Below, piece after piece: positions 26,254 through 34,948 of a stretch of DNA of 64,000 nucleotides (position 1 is the stretch's first letter; every line of letters starts with the position of its first letter). The notes under the pieces are model-generated. The model was not told where the DNA came from and ran no database searches. It saw only the letters and a program-made list of their open reading frames with translations. Source of the stretch: Streptomyces zaomyceticus (GTDB taxonomy: Bacteria > Actinomycetota > Actinomycetes > Streptomycetales > Streptomycetaceae); the NCBI RefSeq assembly GCF_014656215.1, contig NZ_BNBZ01000024.1, positions 41,397 through 105,396 of the forward strand, in the 5' to 3' direction. The translations under genes were made by a program, and so were the position numbers.

Positions 26254-27030
26254 ATGGATACGTACGCCGAACCCGAACCGACCCGGCACGACGCGATCGC
26301 TTCCGGTCCGCCGATCCGGAAGCTCTTCCGGGACGTCGTCGCCGATCGCCTGCCGGACCACAGGCCGCCCCAGGCCGCGATGCTGTTCGACGCCGGGGCC
26401 GACCCCTGCCGGGACGACCGGAGCTTCCTCGCCGACTTCTACAACGAGATCTTCCACCAGGACACCTGCCGACCCGCCACCGCCGAGGGCCTCGTTCTGC
26501 TCGCTGCCCTCGCCGGCGACGACCGGATTCGCGCCCGCCACCGATTCCAGGCCGTTCAGCTGCTTCTCAAGGCCGCCACCGTCGCCGAGCGCCACCTCGC
26601 CGACACCTGGCCCGCCACCCCGCGACACGCCGATCCCGGCAGCGAGGTCAGGGCCCGCGACGCGGTCCGGGCCCTCACTCCGGATCTGCTGAGCCGCTGG
26701 TCGGCCGAATGCCCCGCGGTTCGCCTCGCCCTCGCCGGCCTCGCGGTCGTCTTCCCGACGGCCCGCACCCTGCCCGCCCTGACACCGCGCCTGGGGACCT
26801 TCACGCATCAGCACCCCCGGGGCACCGACATCGGCGACTACGTGCGGTTCGTCCTCGTGCTGGCCGCCCGGGACGAGGATCGGATCCTCACGGCGACGGA
26901 GCAACTCACCGACGCCTACTGGACGGGCACGGCGCGCGGAGCGCCGACTCGGGCACGAACCCTCCACCTTCTCGCGCAGATGCTGACCCGGGTCGGAACC
27001 GGATTCGACCGGCCACGCGCCCCTCGGTGA
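26254..27030 (+). CDS. Uncharacterised mostly helical protein
   Basis: This 258-residue soluble, Ala/Arg/Leu-rich protein is predicted mostly helical, with segments such as RHRFQAVQLLLKAATVAERHL and DYVRFVLVLAARDEDRILTATEQL that resemble HEAT/ARM-type helical pairs. No catalytic motif was seen. ATG 26254 lies 12 bases after the preceding gene, so a small operon is likely. Function is unknown. Confidence 0.7.
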   Translation: MDTYAEPEPTRHDAIASGPPIRKLFRDVVADRLPDHRPPQAAMLFDAGADPCRDDRSFLADFYNEIFHQDTCRPATAEGLVLLAALAGDDRIRARHRFQAVQLLLKAATVAERHLADTWPATPRHADPGSEVRARDAVRALTPDLLSRWSAECPAVRLALAGLAVVFPTARTLPALTPRLGTFTHQHPRGTDIGDYVRFVLVLAARDEDRILTATEQLTDAYWTGTARGAPTRARTLHLLAQMLTRVGTGFDRPRAPR

Positions 27031-27173
27031 CGCCTCGCGGACTCGACGGGCGCGGCACGGATACCGTGGACGTGGACGGCGATGCGGCCGCGGATGTCGA
27101 GAACGTCGCAGCGGCTCCGTCCCCGGGACAGAGCGGCCACGGACGGCCGCGCGACAGTGGAGGACGACCCACC

Positions 27174-27659
27174 ATGGACCCCGAGCAGATCGCCCAGGAG
27201 CTGGCCGACGCCCACGAACTGCTGAGCCGGGCATCCATGGCGCGGCTGGCCTACAACGGGCTCGACGGACTGCCACGCGTCGTCCCGATCGGGATCTTCT
27301 GGACCGGTACCGAGATCGTCATGTCCACCGCGGCCACGGCGCCCAAGGTACGAGCACTGTCCGCCCGCCCCGAGATCGCCCTGACCATCGAGGCGGGCGA
27401 CGGCCCCGGCTCGGCCAGGACGCTGTCGGTGCGCGGGGTCGCGCACCTCACCTTCGTCGACGGGGTGGTTCCGGAGTACCTCGAGGCCGCGCGGAAGAAC
27501 TTCGACGCCGAGTACGCCGCCGAGTTCGAGCGGAACTGCCGGGCCATGTACGACCGGATGGCGCGTATCGCGGTCGAGCCGCGGTGGGCGCGGTTCTACG
27601 ACTTCGGCACCGGCCGGGTGCCGCAGTTCCTCGCCGAACTCGCCAAGAAGGCGAGGTGA
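27174..27659 (+). CDS. Pyridoxamine 5'-phosphate oxidase-family (FMN/F420-binding fold) protein
   Basis: This 161-residue PNPOx-like split-barrel protein opens with a helix then SMARLAYNGLDGLPRVVPIGIFWTGTEIVM, KVRALSARPEIALTIEAGD and LSVRGVAHLTFVDG, the usual strands of this fold. Family members bind FMN, F420 or heme and reduce or bind diverse substrates. Start ATG 27174 follows GGAGG by ten bases; a much longer frame upstream overlaps the preceding genes and is not real. It stands alone. Confidence 0.85.
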   Translation: MDPEQIAQELADAHELLSRASMARLAYNGLDGLPRVVPIGIFWTGTEIVMSTAATAPKVRALSARPEIALTIEAGDGPGSARTLSVRGVAHLTFVDGVVPEYLEAARKNFDAEYAAEFERNCRAMYDRMARIAVEPRWARFYDFGTGRVPQFLAELAKKAR

Positions 27660-27777
27660 CCCCCTCGCCACGGGAGTCAGGGGGATGACTGACGACCCCG
27701 CCCGTCCTCTTCTTGATCACCGCGGCCGCGGCCGACTACCCTGGCCGTCCGGTGGTGACGATCAAGCAGGTGGGCGT

Positions 27778-28359
27778 ATGGCGGGCATGGACGATCTGGT
27801 GCGACTGTTCGGCCCGCCCCCGGTCCGGACCCCCTCCCCCGACGACTGGGCCGAGGTCGAGCGTCATGTCGGCTCGGCGCTGCCGGCCGACTTCAAGGCG
27901 TTCCTCGACGCCTACGGCACCGGTTCGATCTGCGGAGAGCTGGTGGTGTTCCACCCCCGGGGGTCCAGCCCGCTGCTGGATCGGATGCGGCAGATCCACG
28001 ATTCGTTCGGCCGGTCCTGGCGACGCGAAGCGGACGCGTACCCCTTCCGGTTCCACCCCGACCCGGGCGGTCTGATCTCCTGGGGGTACGACCACTCCGG
28101 CGACGAGCACTTCTTCTGGCCCTGCGACTCGGACCCCGACCGCTGGAAGATCGTCACGAACATCAACGGGGCCGAACCCGAGGTCTTCGAGAAGTCGTTC
28201 GTCGACTTCGTGCTCGACTTCGTCATGCGCCTGCGCGACGTGGATCAGTACCACGGGATCGACCCGGACACCCTCGAGTTCCTCGAGCCGGAAGACCTGG
28301 ACGAACTGGTGGAGCGCGGTGAGATCGGGCCGGTCGAGCCGAGCTTCGAACCGTTCTGA
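27778..28359 (+). CDS. SMI1/KNR4 (SUKH)-family protein
   Basis: This 193-residue SMI1/KNR4-type protein contains WAEVERHVGSALPADFKAFLDAYGTG (the family's lead helix), then GGLISWGYDHSGDEHFFWPC and a C-terminal acidic tail (EFLEPEDLDELVERGEIGP). SUKH proteins are often immunity proteins for contact-dependent or polymorphic toxins, but no toxin gene is adjacent. Starts at ATG 27778 or 27787 are both possible; AGGTGGG is close upstream of 27778. Three tandem 11-base repeats begin at its stop codon. Confidence 0.8.
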   Translation: MAGMDDLVRLFGPPPVRTPSPDDWAEVERHVGSALPADFKAFLDAYGTGSICGELVVFHPRGSSPLLDRMRQIHDSFGRSWRREADAYPFRFHPDPGGLISWGYDHSGDEHFFWPCDSDPDRWKIVTNINGAEPEVFEKSFVDFVLDFVMRLRDVDQYHGIDPDTLEFLEPEDLDELVERGEIGPVEPSFEPF

Positions 28360-28386
28360 TCAGGTTCGGATCAGGTTCGGATCAGG
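28358..28386. repeat. 11-bp tandem repeat at a stop codon
   Basis: The unit GATCAGGTTCG occurs at 28358-28368 and 28369-28379, with a partial third copy to 28386. It begins at the second base of the SMI1/KNR4 gene's TGA stop. The 142-base gap to the convergent GntR gene holds nothing else clear. Confidence 0.7.
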
Positions 28387-28501
28387 CCCCCTCCGTGGCC
28401 GTCGGTCCGGAGCGGGTCCGGGGACTCTTCGCGATCACCTGGTTCGCGAGCCGGATGAGAGCCGCCGGTCGGCCACCCGGGACGAGACCGACCCACGGCG
28501 C

Positions 28502-29278
28502 TCACTCCACCGTCCCCCACCACGTCCCGCCCCTCGCCGCGTCCGCGGCCGCGTCGGCCGCCGGGTCGCCGGTCGTGTCGTCGCCGAGGGCGAGGCGGGA
28601 GACGATGCGGTAGCGGTCGCCCCGGTAGAGGGAGCGGACGTACTCGACCGGCCTGCCGTTCGTGTCCGAGGTGGTCCGGTCGAAGAGCAGGGCGGGTGAC
28701 AGGACCGGCACCTCGAGGAGGGCCGCCTCCTCCTCGCTCAGGACGGTCGGCTCGATCGACTGGACCGCGTGCGCCGTCCGGATGCCGCGCCGCTCCCGCA
28801 GATGGGCGTAGAAGCCGCCTTCCATGTCGGCGGCGGTGAGCCCGGGGACGAGGTCGGCCGGGACGTGGAGGTGCTCCAGGGCGATCGGGGCGCCGTCGAC
28901 GTGCCGGAGGCGGGTCACGTGCACCAGCTCCGCCGCCGGGGAGATCGCGAGTCTGCGGCCGATCCGCGCACCCGCCCGTACGGTGCGGAGCCGAAGCACC
29001 GTGCTCGTCCAGTCGCCCCGGCTCCGGGGGGCGTCCGCCGCCCGGTGTTCGGCGACCAGTTCCTGGGTGATCTTGTCGGGTGCGACGAACATGCCCCGGC
29101 CGTGCTCCCTGACCAGCAGGCCCGTGGCGACGAGTTCGTCGACGGCGGCACGCAGGGTGGGGCGGGAGACGCCGAGGGTGGCGCAGAGGGTGCGCTCGGA
29201 CGGGATGGCGTCGCCGGGGCGCCGGCCGTCGATCACGCCCAGCAGGTGCTCCCGTACCCGCTCCCGCTTGAGCTCCAT
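28502..29278 (-). CDS. GntR/HutC-family regulator, paralogue 1
   Basis: This 258-residue regulator has an N-terminal winged helix (PSERTLCATLGVSRPTLRAAVDELVATGLLVREHGRGMF) and a C-terminal UTRA effector domain (about 75-240, ending YVRSLYRGDRYRIVSRL). HutC/DasR-type regulators bind amino sugars or sugar phosphates. Its DNA-binding region matches that of the next paralogue over an 83-base identical run (29124-29206). The start chosen is ATG 29278 (MELKRERV); the longer frame to 29323 is non-conserved. It lies 34 bases downstream of paralogue 2 on the same strand, probably in one transcript, and probably acts on the divergent das-like operon. Confidence 0.9.
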   Translation of the reverse strand: MELKRERVREHLLGVIDGRRPGDAIPSERTLCATLGVSRPTLRAAVDELVATGLLVREHGRGMFVAPDKITQELVAEHRAADAPRSRGDWTSTVLRLRTVRAGARIGRRLAISPAAELVHVTRLRHVDGAPIALEHLHVPADLVPGLTAADMEGGFYAHLRERRGIRTAHAVQSIEPTVLSEEEAALLEVPVLSPALLFDRTTSDTNGRPVEYVRSLYRGDRYRIVSRLALGDDTTGDPAADAAADAARGGTWWGTVE

Positions 29279-29312
29279 TCCGTGACCTTTCCGCCGCGCC
29301 GTCCGCTGCGGG

Positions 29313-30080
29313 TCAGTATGCATCCCCCTCGGTGGAGGAGGTCACGAGGCCGTCGCGGGTGAAGTCCAGGCGGGAGACGATGCGGTAGCGGTCGCCGCGG
29401 TAGACCGAGTGGACGTACTCGACGGGGCGGCCCCCGGTGTCGAGGGTGAGGCGTTCGATCAGCAGGGCGGGCGAGAGGACGGGGACGTCCAGGAGGGCTG
29501 CCTCGTCCTCGCTGACGACGGTGGGCTCGATCGACTGGGTGGCCTCCTGGACGTGGACCCGGTGGTGCTCCCGCAGGTGGTCGTAGAGGTCTCCGGCTTC
29601 GAGTTCCTCGGGGGTGAGCGCGGCGCCCACCAGGTCCGCCGGGATGTGCAGGTGCTCGATGGCCATGGGTGAGCCGTCGACGAGGCGGAGACGGGCGACG
29701 TAGAGGAGTTCGGCGGCGGGCGAGAGGCGGAGCCTGCGGCCGATCCGGGCTCCGGCCCGGATGGTGGCGGACTCCAAAACAGTGCTGGACCAGGTGCCGG
29801 AGGCGCGGGGGACGGTGAAGGCCGCGTCGTCCGGGGCGAGGCGCTGGGTGATCTTGGCGGGCGCGACGAACATGCCCCGGCCGTGCTCCCTGACCAGGGC
29901 GCCGGTGGCGACGAGTTCGTCGACGGCGGCACGCAGGGTGGGGCGGGAGACGCCGAGGGTGGCGCAGAGGGTGCGCTCGGACGGGATCGGGTCGCCGGGG
30001 CCGCCGGCTTCGATCAGGCCCAGCAGATGTTCCCGTACCCGCTCGCGCTTCAGCACTCCGCTGGAGGAGCTGTCCTTCAT
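29313..30080 (-). CDS. GntR/HutC-family regulator, paralogue 2
   Basis: This 255-residue regulator has the same layout: winged helix (PSERTLCATLGVSRPTLRAAVDELVATGALVREHGRGMF) then UTRA domain (about 73-238). The effector domain differs from paralogue 1 far more than the DNA-binding domain does. ATG 30080 is preferred over an in-frame TTG at 30116. It diverges from the amino-sugar importer operon across a 188-base region with two inverted repeats, so it is the likely repressor. It is DasR-like in class and context, but its sequence is not close enough to call it DasR. Confidence 0.9.
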   Translation of the reverse strand: MKDSSSSGVLKRERVREHLLGLIEAGGPGDPIPSERTLCATLGVSRPTLRAAVDELVATGALVREHGRGMFVAPAKITQRLAPDDAAFTVPRASGTWSSTVLESATIRAGARIGRRLRLSPAAELLYVARLRLVDGSPMAIEHLHIPADLVGAALTPEELEAGDLYDHLREHHRVHVQEATQSIEPTVVSEDEAALLDVPVLSPALLIERLTLDTGGRPVEYVHSVYRGDRYRIVSRLDFTRDGLVTSSTEGDAY

Positions 30081-30215
30081 GCCTCGCCCTTCATGCGGCT
30101 CTCCCTGACTGGTCAACTGGTAAATCCGATACTAGCCGGATCACACGTCCTGTCACTGGGTGAACAGCCCATGTTTTTCAAGGGATTGACGGCCACAGCC
30201 GTCCGTGCCACCTTC

Positions 30216-30250
30216 TGGTCACACACCTGACCACTTGACCAATTGGTCAA
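30216..30250. promoter_or_regulatory. Tandem GntR-type operators upstream of das-like operon
   Basis: Two adjacent inverted repeats: TGGTCA-N6-TGACCA (30216-30233) and the perfect 16-mer TTGACCAATTGGTCAA (30235-30250). Half-sites TGGTCA/TGACCA match those of HutC/DasR-type regulators, though not the DasR consensus exactly. A TTGACG hexamer at 30186-30191 is a possible -35 box, which would place the operators around the transcription start. A half-site pair ACTGGTCAACTGG at 30108-30120 lies nearer the GntR gene. The GTG start follows at 30269. Confidence 0.72.
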
Positions 30251-30268
30251 CCACTCCTTGAGGTGCCC

Positions 30269-31528
30269 GTGAAAACTCGTTCCCTCGCCGGCCCCGTCGC
30301 CCTCGCGGCGACCGTCGCCCTCACCGCCACGGCATGCGGCGGAGCGGGCGACCCGGCAACCACCGGCGGGCCGCAGAAGGTCACCGTCTGGATCATGAAG
30401 GACAGCGTCACCGACGCCTTCCTCGCCCGCTTCCGCACCGGCTTCGAGGCGGAGCACAAGGACATCGACCTCGACATCCAGATCCAGGAGTGGGACGGCA
30501 TCGGCGAGAAGGTCACGGCCGCCCTCGCCAGCAAGGACGCCCCGGACGTCATCGAGGTCGGCAACACCCAGGTCGCGCAGTACGCGGCGAGCGGCGGCGT
30601 GCGGGACCTCAGCGACAGGACGGCCGAGCTGAACGGCGCCGACTGGCTTCCCGGACTCGCGGAGCCCGGGAAGGTCGACGGCAAGCAGTACGGCATCCCC
30701 TGGTACGCGGCCAACCGCGTCGTGATCTACCACAAGGACCTCTTCGCCCGCGCCGGCGTCACCGCTCCCCCGAAGACACAGGCCGAATGGCTCGCCGTCA
30801 CCGCGAAGCTCAACCGGGGCGCGACACAGGGCATCTACCTCCCCGGGCAGAATTGGTTCACCCTCTCCGGGTTCGTCTGGGAGGCGGGCGGCGACCTCGC
30901 CGTCAAGGACGGCGCGGGCTGGAAGGGAGCCCTCGACACCCCGCAGGCCCTCGCCGGCATGGACTTCTACCGCCGGCTCCAGGCCCTCGGCAAGGGGCCG
31001 AAGGACGCCGACGAGGCCAAGCCCCCGCAGGCCGAGGCCTTCGCCAAGGGAGACATCGCGCAGATCATCGCCGTACCCGGCGGCGCGAGGATCGTCGAGG
31101 AGATCAACCCGGCGCTCAAGGGCAAGCTCGGCTTCTTCCCGGTGCCCGGCAGGACGGCGGACAAGCCGGGTGCCGTCTTCACCGGCGGCTCCGACTTCAT
31201 CGTGCCGGAGGCCTCGACCCACCCCGAGGCCGCGTACGAGGTCGTCAAGGCGCTGGCCGGCGACACATGGCAGACGGACATGGCGAGAACGATGAGCTAC
31301 GTCCCCAACCGCACCTCCCTCGCCCGGGTCATCCAGGACGACGAGGGCACGGCCGCCATGGCCGCCGGCGCGGCGCAGGGCCGGGCGACGCCGAACTCCC
31401 CGCAGTGGGCCGCCGTCGAGGCCACCAACCCGATCAAGCAGTACATGACGGCGGTGCTCACCGGGACCGATCCCGCACGGGCGGCCGCGAGCGCGTCGCA
31501 GAGCATCACCAAGACGCTCGGCTCGTGA
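30269..31528 (+). CDS. Sugar ABC transporter substrate-binding lipoprotein (DasA-like)
   Basis: This 419-residue family-1 sugar-binding protein has signal and lipobox-like LTATAC near residue 23, then KVTVWIMKDS, SKDAPDVIEVGNTQVAQYAASGG and GIPWYAANRVVIYHKDLF, all typical of CUT1 chitobiose/GlcNAc-type binding proteins such as DasA. GTG 30269 is preferred to GTG 30263 because GAGG lies five bases before it. It leads an operon with two permeases and a GH20 hexosaminidase. The ligand is inferred to be an N-acetylglucosamine oligosaccharide. Confidence 0.88.
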   Translation: MKTRSLAGPVALAATVALTATACGGAGDPATTGGPQKVTVWIMKDSVTDAFLARFRTGFEAEHKDIDLDIQIQEWDGIGEKVTAALASKDAPDVIEVGNTQVAQYAASGGVRDLSDRTAELNGADWLPGLAEPGKVDGKQYGIPWYAANRVVIYHKDLFARAGVTAPPKTQAEWLAVTAKLNRGATQGIYLPGQNWFTLSGFVWEAGGDLAVKDGAGWKGALDTPQALAGMDFYRRLQALGKGPKDADEAKPPQAEAFAKGDIAQIIAVPGGARIVEEINPALKGKLGFFPVPGRTADKPGAVFTGGSDFIVPEASTHPEAAYEVVKALAGDTWQTDMARTMSYVPNRTSLARVIQDDEGTAAMAAGAAQGRATPNSPQWAAVEATNPIKQYMTAVLTGTDPARAAASASQSITKTLGS

Positions 31529-32556
31529 GCCGGCAGAGCGGGATCGCGAGACGGCCGTACGGAACCGTGCGCCGGCCCGACAAGCTCGTGAAAGGGGCGA
31601 CCGGAGCCACGGGGCGGCCGAGTGGGCCCGCGGGCCCGCCGAAGGGGACCGGTCGCCCGGGCAGTCCGAGACGGTCCGCCCTCTGGCCGTACCTCCTGGT
31701 CGCCCCCACCGTCCTCGGCGGTGTGCTCCTCCTCGGATATCCCCTCGTCCGCAACCTGCTGATCTCCTTCCAGGAGTACGGCATGGGCGAACTCATCCGC
31801 GGCGAGGCCGGTTTCGTGGGGTTCCGGAACTACCGGACCGTGCTGGCCGACCCCGAGTTCTGGGAGGTCGTCCGCCGCACCTTCTGGTGGACCCTGGTCA
31901 ACGTCGTGCTCATCATGGTGATCGGCACGCTGGTCGCCCTGATGATGCAGCGGCTCGGGCGCCGGATGCGGATCATGGTGACGACCGGTCTCGTCCTCGC
32001 GTGGGCCAGCCCGGTGATCGCCACCACGACCGTCTTCCAGTGGCTCTTCGCCTCCCGGCTGGGGGTGGTCAACTGGGTGCTGGTCGAGCTCGGGTTCGAG
32101 TCCTTCGAGGGGTACTCCTGGCTGGCCGACGGCCCCGCCGCGTTCACGGTCCTGGTGCTGCTGGTGGTCTGGCAGTCGGTGCCCTTCGCCGCCATCACCC
32201 TGCACTCCGCGCTGCTGACCGTCCCCGCCGAGCTGTACGAGTCGGCCCGGCTCGACGGCGCCGGAAGCCTGCGGATCTTCCGCTCGGTCACGCTGCCCCT
32301 GCTGCGGCCGATCTTCGGGCTCGTCCTCTGCCTCGAGGTCATCTGGGTCTTCCGCTGCTTCGCCCAGATCTGGGCGGTGACCAAGGGCGGACCCGGCGAG
32401 GCGACGACCACGCTGCCCGTCTACGCCTACCGGGTGGCCCAGTCGCTGCACCGCTACGACCTCGGCGCGGCCGTCTCCACCCTCACCGTCCTCCTCCTCG
32501 TGGCCGTCCTCATCGCCTACTTCCGCCAGATGCTCCGACAGGAGGCCGACCGGTGA
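31525..32556 (+). CDS. Sugar ABC permease (DasB-like, MalF type)
   Basis: This 343-residue CUT1 permease has an N-terminal Gly/Arg/Pro-rich cytoplasmic tail of about 45 residues, then about six membrane segments, with the EAA loop ELYESARLDGAGSLRIFRSVTLPLLRP. GTG 31525 overlaps the binding-protein stop by four bases. The longer frame to 30334 is the shadow of the binding protein. No ATPase gene follows, so the shared ATPase MsiK presumably serves this importer. Confidence 0.88.
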   Translation: MSRQSGIARRPYGTVRRPDKLVKGATGATGRPSGPAGPPKGTGRPGSPRRSALWPYLLVAPTVLGGVLLLGYPLVRNLLISFQEYGMGELIRGEAGFVGFRNYRTVLADPEFWEVVRRTFWWTLVNVVLIMVIGTLVALMMQRLGRRMRIMVTTGLVLAWASPVIATTTVFQWLFASRLGVVNWVLVELGFESFEGYSWLADGPAAFTVLVLLVVWQSVPFAAITLHSALLTVPAELYESARLDGAGSLRIFRSVTLPLLRPIFGLVLCLEVIWVFRCFAQIWAVTKGGPGEATTTLPVYAYRVAQSLHRYDLGAAVSTLTVLLLVAVLIAYFRQMLRQEADR

Positions 32557-33386
32557 CACCGCGCACCCTGCGCCGACTCCCCCTGAACACCGCGGCGGCG
32601 CTCGTCTTCGTGCTGGCCGTCTTCCCGGTGTACTGGATGGTCCTCACGGCCTTCCGGCCGACCCGGGACATCCAGTCGGAGACCCCGCGCTTCCTGCCCG
32701 GGTCCGTCACCCTGGAGCACTTCAGGAACGCCGTGTCCGCCGACGGCTTCTGGATCTTCTGGCGCAACAGCCTGCTGGTGACCGCCGGGTGCGTCCTGCT
32801 CGCCCTCGTGGTGGCGCTCGCGGCCGCGTTCGCCGTCGCCCGGATGCGCTGGCGCGGCCGGCGGGCCTTCATCCTGATGGTCTTCCTCGCCCAGATGGCG
32901 CCCTGGGAGGCGCTGTTGATCCCGATGTACGTGATCGCCCGGGACGCGGACCTGCTCGACCGGCTCGCGACCCTCAGCCTCGTCTACTTCATGATCACAC
33001 TGCCCTTCACCATCGTCACCCTCCGCTCCTTCCTGGCGGCGGTCCCGGCCGAGCTGGAGGAGGCGGCCCAGGTCGACGGCTGCACCCGCGCCGCCGCCTT
33101 CCGCCGGGTGACGCTCCCCCTCCTCGCCCCCGGGCTGCTCGCGACCTCGCTCTTCGGGTTCATCACCGCCTGGAACGAGTTCGCCTTCGCCAACATGCTG
33201 ATCATCAAGAACCAGGACGACCGCACACTGCCCGTCTGGCTCTCCTCCTTCTCCAATGTCTTCGGCACCGACTGGGGCGCCACCATGGCCGCCTCCACCC
33301 TCTTCGCCCTGCCCGTCCTCGTCCTCTTCCTGGTCCTGCAGGGCCGGGTCGCCGCCGGAATGACCGGCGGAGCCGTGAAGGGATAA
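32553..33386 (+). CDS. Sugar ABC permease (DasC-like, MalG type)
   Basis: This 277-residue CUT1 permease has six membrane segments and the EAA loop ELEEAAQVDGCTRAAAFRRVTLPLLAPG. GTG 32553 overlaps the previous stop by four bases with GGAGG seven bases upstream. It pairs with the MalF-type permease. The hexosaminidase gene follows after nine bases, so the operon couples uptake to intracellular hydrolysis. Confidence 0.9.
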   Translation: MTPRTLRRLPLNTAAALVFVLAVFPVYWMVLTAFRPTRDIQSETPRFLPGSVTLEHFRNAVSADGFWIFWRNSLLVTAGCVLLALVVALAAAFAVARMRWRGRRAFILMVFLAQMAPWEALLIPMYVIARDADLLDRLATLSLVYFMITLPFTIVTLRSFLAAVPAELEEAAQVDGCTRAAAFRRVTLPLLAPGLLATSLFGFITAWNEFAFANMLIIKNQDDRTLPVWLSSFSNVFGTDWGATMAASTLFALPVLVLFLVLQGRVAAGMTGGAVKG

Positions 33387-33395
33387 CGCACCACG

Positions 33396-34901
33396 ATGCC
33401 CCACCCCCGCCTCGTACCCGAACCCACCCATCTCCAGCTCCTGCCCGGCAGGTTCACCTTCGGCGCCTCGACCGCGCTCAAGGTCTCGCCCGGCGCCGAG
33501 GGCGCCGCCCGGCTGCTGCGCACCCTGCTCGGGCCCGCCACCGGTCTGCCGCTGCCCGCGCGCCCCGACGGCTCCGTCGTCCTCGCCCTCGACCACGCCC
33601 TCACCGGCCTGGGAGAGGAGGGATACGGCCTCACCGTCGGCTCCGAAGGGGTCCTGCTGCGGGCCGCCCGCCCCCAGGGACTGCTCGCCGGCATCCAGAC
33701 CCTCCGTCAGCTCCTGCCCGTCGAGGCCCTCGCCGCCGAACCCGTCTCCGGCGTCGCGTGGTCCGTCCCCTGTGTCCAGATCACCGACACCCCCCGATTC
33801 CCCTGGCGCGGCTCCATGCTCGACGTCGCCCGCCGCTTCCAGCCGGTCTCCTACCTGCGCCGGTACGTCGATCTCCTCGCCCTCCACAAGCTCAACGTCC
33901 TCCACCTCCACCTCACCGACGACCAGGGCTGGCGGATGCCGGTCGCCGAGCTCCCCCGGCTCACCGAGGTCGGCGGTGTGCCGCACGGCGGCGCCTACAC
34001 CCGGGACGAACTCACCGGGCTGGTGGCGTACGCGGCGGAGCGGGGCGTCACGGTCGTGCCCGAGATCGAGATGCCCGGCCATGTCCGTGCCGCCCTCGCC
34101 GCCTACCCCGAGCTGGGCAACCATCCCGGCCGCAGCTATGACGTCTGGGACCGGTGGGGGGTGTGCGACACGATCCTCGGCGTCCACGACGGGGCCCTCG
34201 AGTTCTGCCGGACCGTCCTGGACGAGGTGATGGAGGTCTTCCCGTCCCCGTACATCCACATCGGCGGCGAGGAGTGCCCCACCACCGAGTGGCACGACTC
34301 CCCCGCCGCGCGCCGGCGGGCCGCCGAGGAGGGCCTGCCGGGGCCCGCGGCCCTCCACGGCTGGTTCATGGAGCGGATCGGACGCCACCTCCTCGCCGCC
34401 GGTCGCAAGCCGCTGAGCTGGACCGAGAACGGCGCCGACCTCCCGCCGTACTTCACCGTCATGCCCTGGCGCGACGCCGACCACGGTCGCACCGCGGTCC
34501 GCCGCGGACACCCCGTCATCATGGCGCCGCACCGCACCACCTACCTCGACTACCCCCAGTCCGCCAGCCCCACGGAGCCGCCGGGCCAGGCCGGCGAGAT
34601 CGTCGACCTGCGCACCGTCCACGGCAACGATCCGGCTCCGGCGGACTGGAGCCCCGAGGAGGCCGCCCGGGTCCTCGGCTCCCAGGTCCAGCTCTGGACC
34701 GAGTACGTGCCCACCACCGCGCACGCCGAGTACCTCACCTTCCCGCGGCTCTGCGCCCTCGCCGAGGTCGTCTGGACCGGCCGCCACGACTGGTCGGGCT
34801 TCCAGGAGCGCCTTCACCACCACAGGACGCGGCTGGACGTCCTGGGGGTGCCGCGCCGTCCGGCCTCCGCTCCGGAGCCCCTCCTCACGCCCACTCCCTG
34901 A
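33396..34901 (+). CDS. Cytoplasmic GH20 beta-N-acetylhexosaminidase (DasD-like)
   Basis: This 501-residue GH20 enzyme without a signal peptide hydrolyses imported amino-sugar oligosaccharides, releasing N-acetylglucosamine. It has an N-terminal GH20b-like domain, then the TIM barrel: TPRFPWRGSMLDVARRF, LNVLHLHLTDDQGWR, VVPEIEMPGHVRAAL and the catalytic segment HIGGEEC at residues 288-294. The usual GH20 pair is Asp-Glu; here it is E292-E293, a Glu in the acetamido-assisting position. ATG 33396 lies nine bases after the permease stop. Its place behind a das-like importer matches dasD of Streptomyces coelicolor. Confidence 0.9.
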   Translation: MPHPRLVPEPTHLQLLPGRFTFGASTALKVSPGAEGAARLLRTLLGPATGLPLPARPDGSVVLALDHALTGLGEEGYGLTVGSEGVLLRAARPQGLLAGIQTLRQLLPVEALAAEPVSGVAWSVPCVQITDTPRFPWRGSMLDVARRFQPVSYLRRYVDLLALHKLNVLHLHLTDDQGWRMPVAELPRLTEVGGVPHGGAYTRDELTGLVAYAAERGVTVVPEIEMPGHVRAALAAYPELGNHPGRSYDVWDRWGVCDTILGVHDGALEFCRTVLDEVMEVFPSPYIHIGGEECPTTEWHDSPAARRRAAEEGLPGPAALHGWFMERIGRHLLAAGRKPLSWTENGADLPPYFTVMPWRDADHGRTAVRRGHPVIMAPHRTTYLDYPQSASPTEPPGQAGEIVDLRTVHGNDPAPADWSPEEAARVLGSQVQLWTEYVPTTAHAEYLTFPRLCALAEVVWTGRHDWSGFQERLHHHRTRLDVLGVPRRPASAPEPLLTPTP

Positions 34902-34948
34902 CCCCGCCCGTACAGCCGGAACCACTCCACCCGAAGAGAGGAACAACC

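Noticed and set aside
29313..30080. Naming paralogue 2 DasR
   Set aside because: Same family and context, but the residues of the winged helix and the operator spacing differ from DasR as I know it.
30081..30116. TTG start extending GntR paralogue 2
   Set aside because: The extension would cover the divergent operator area and is not shared by paralogue 1.
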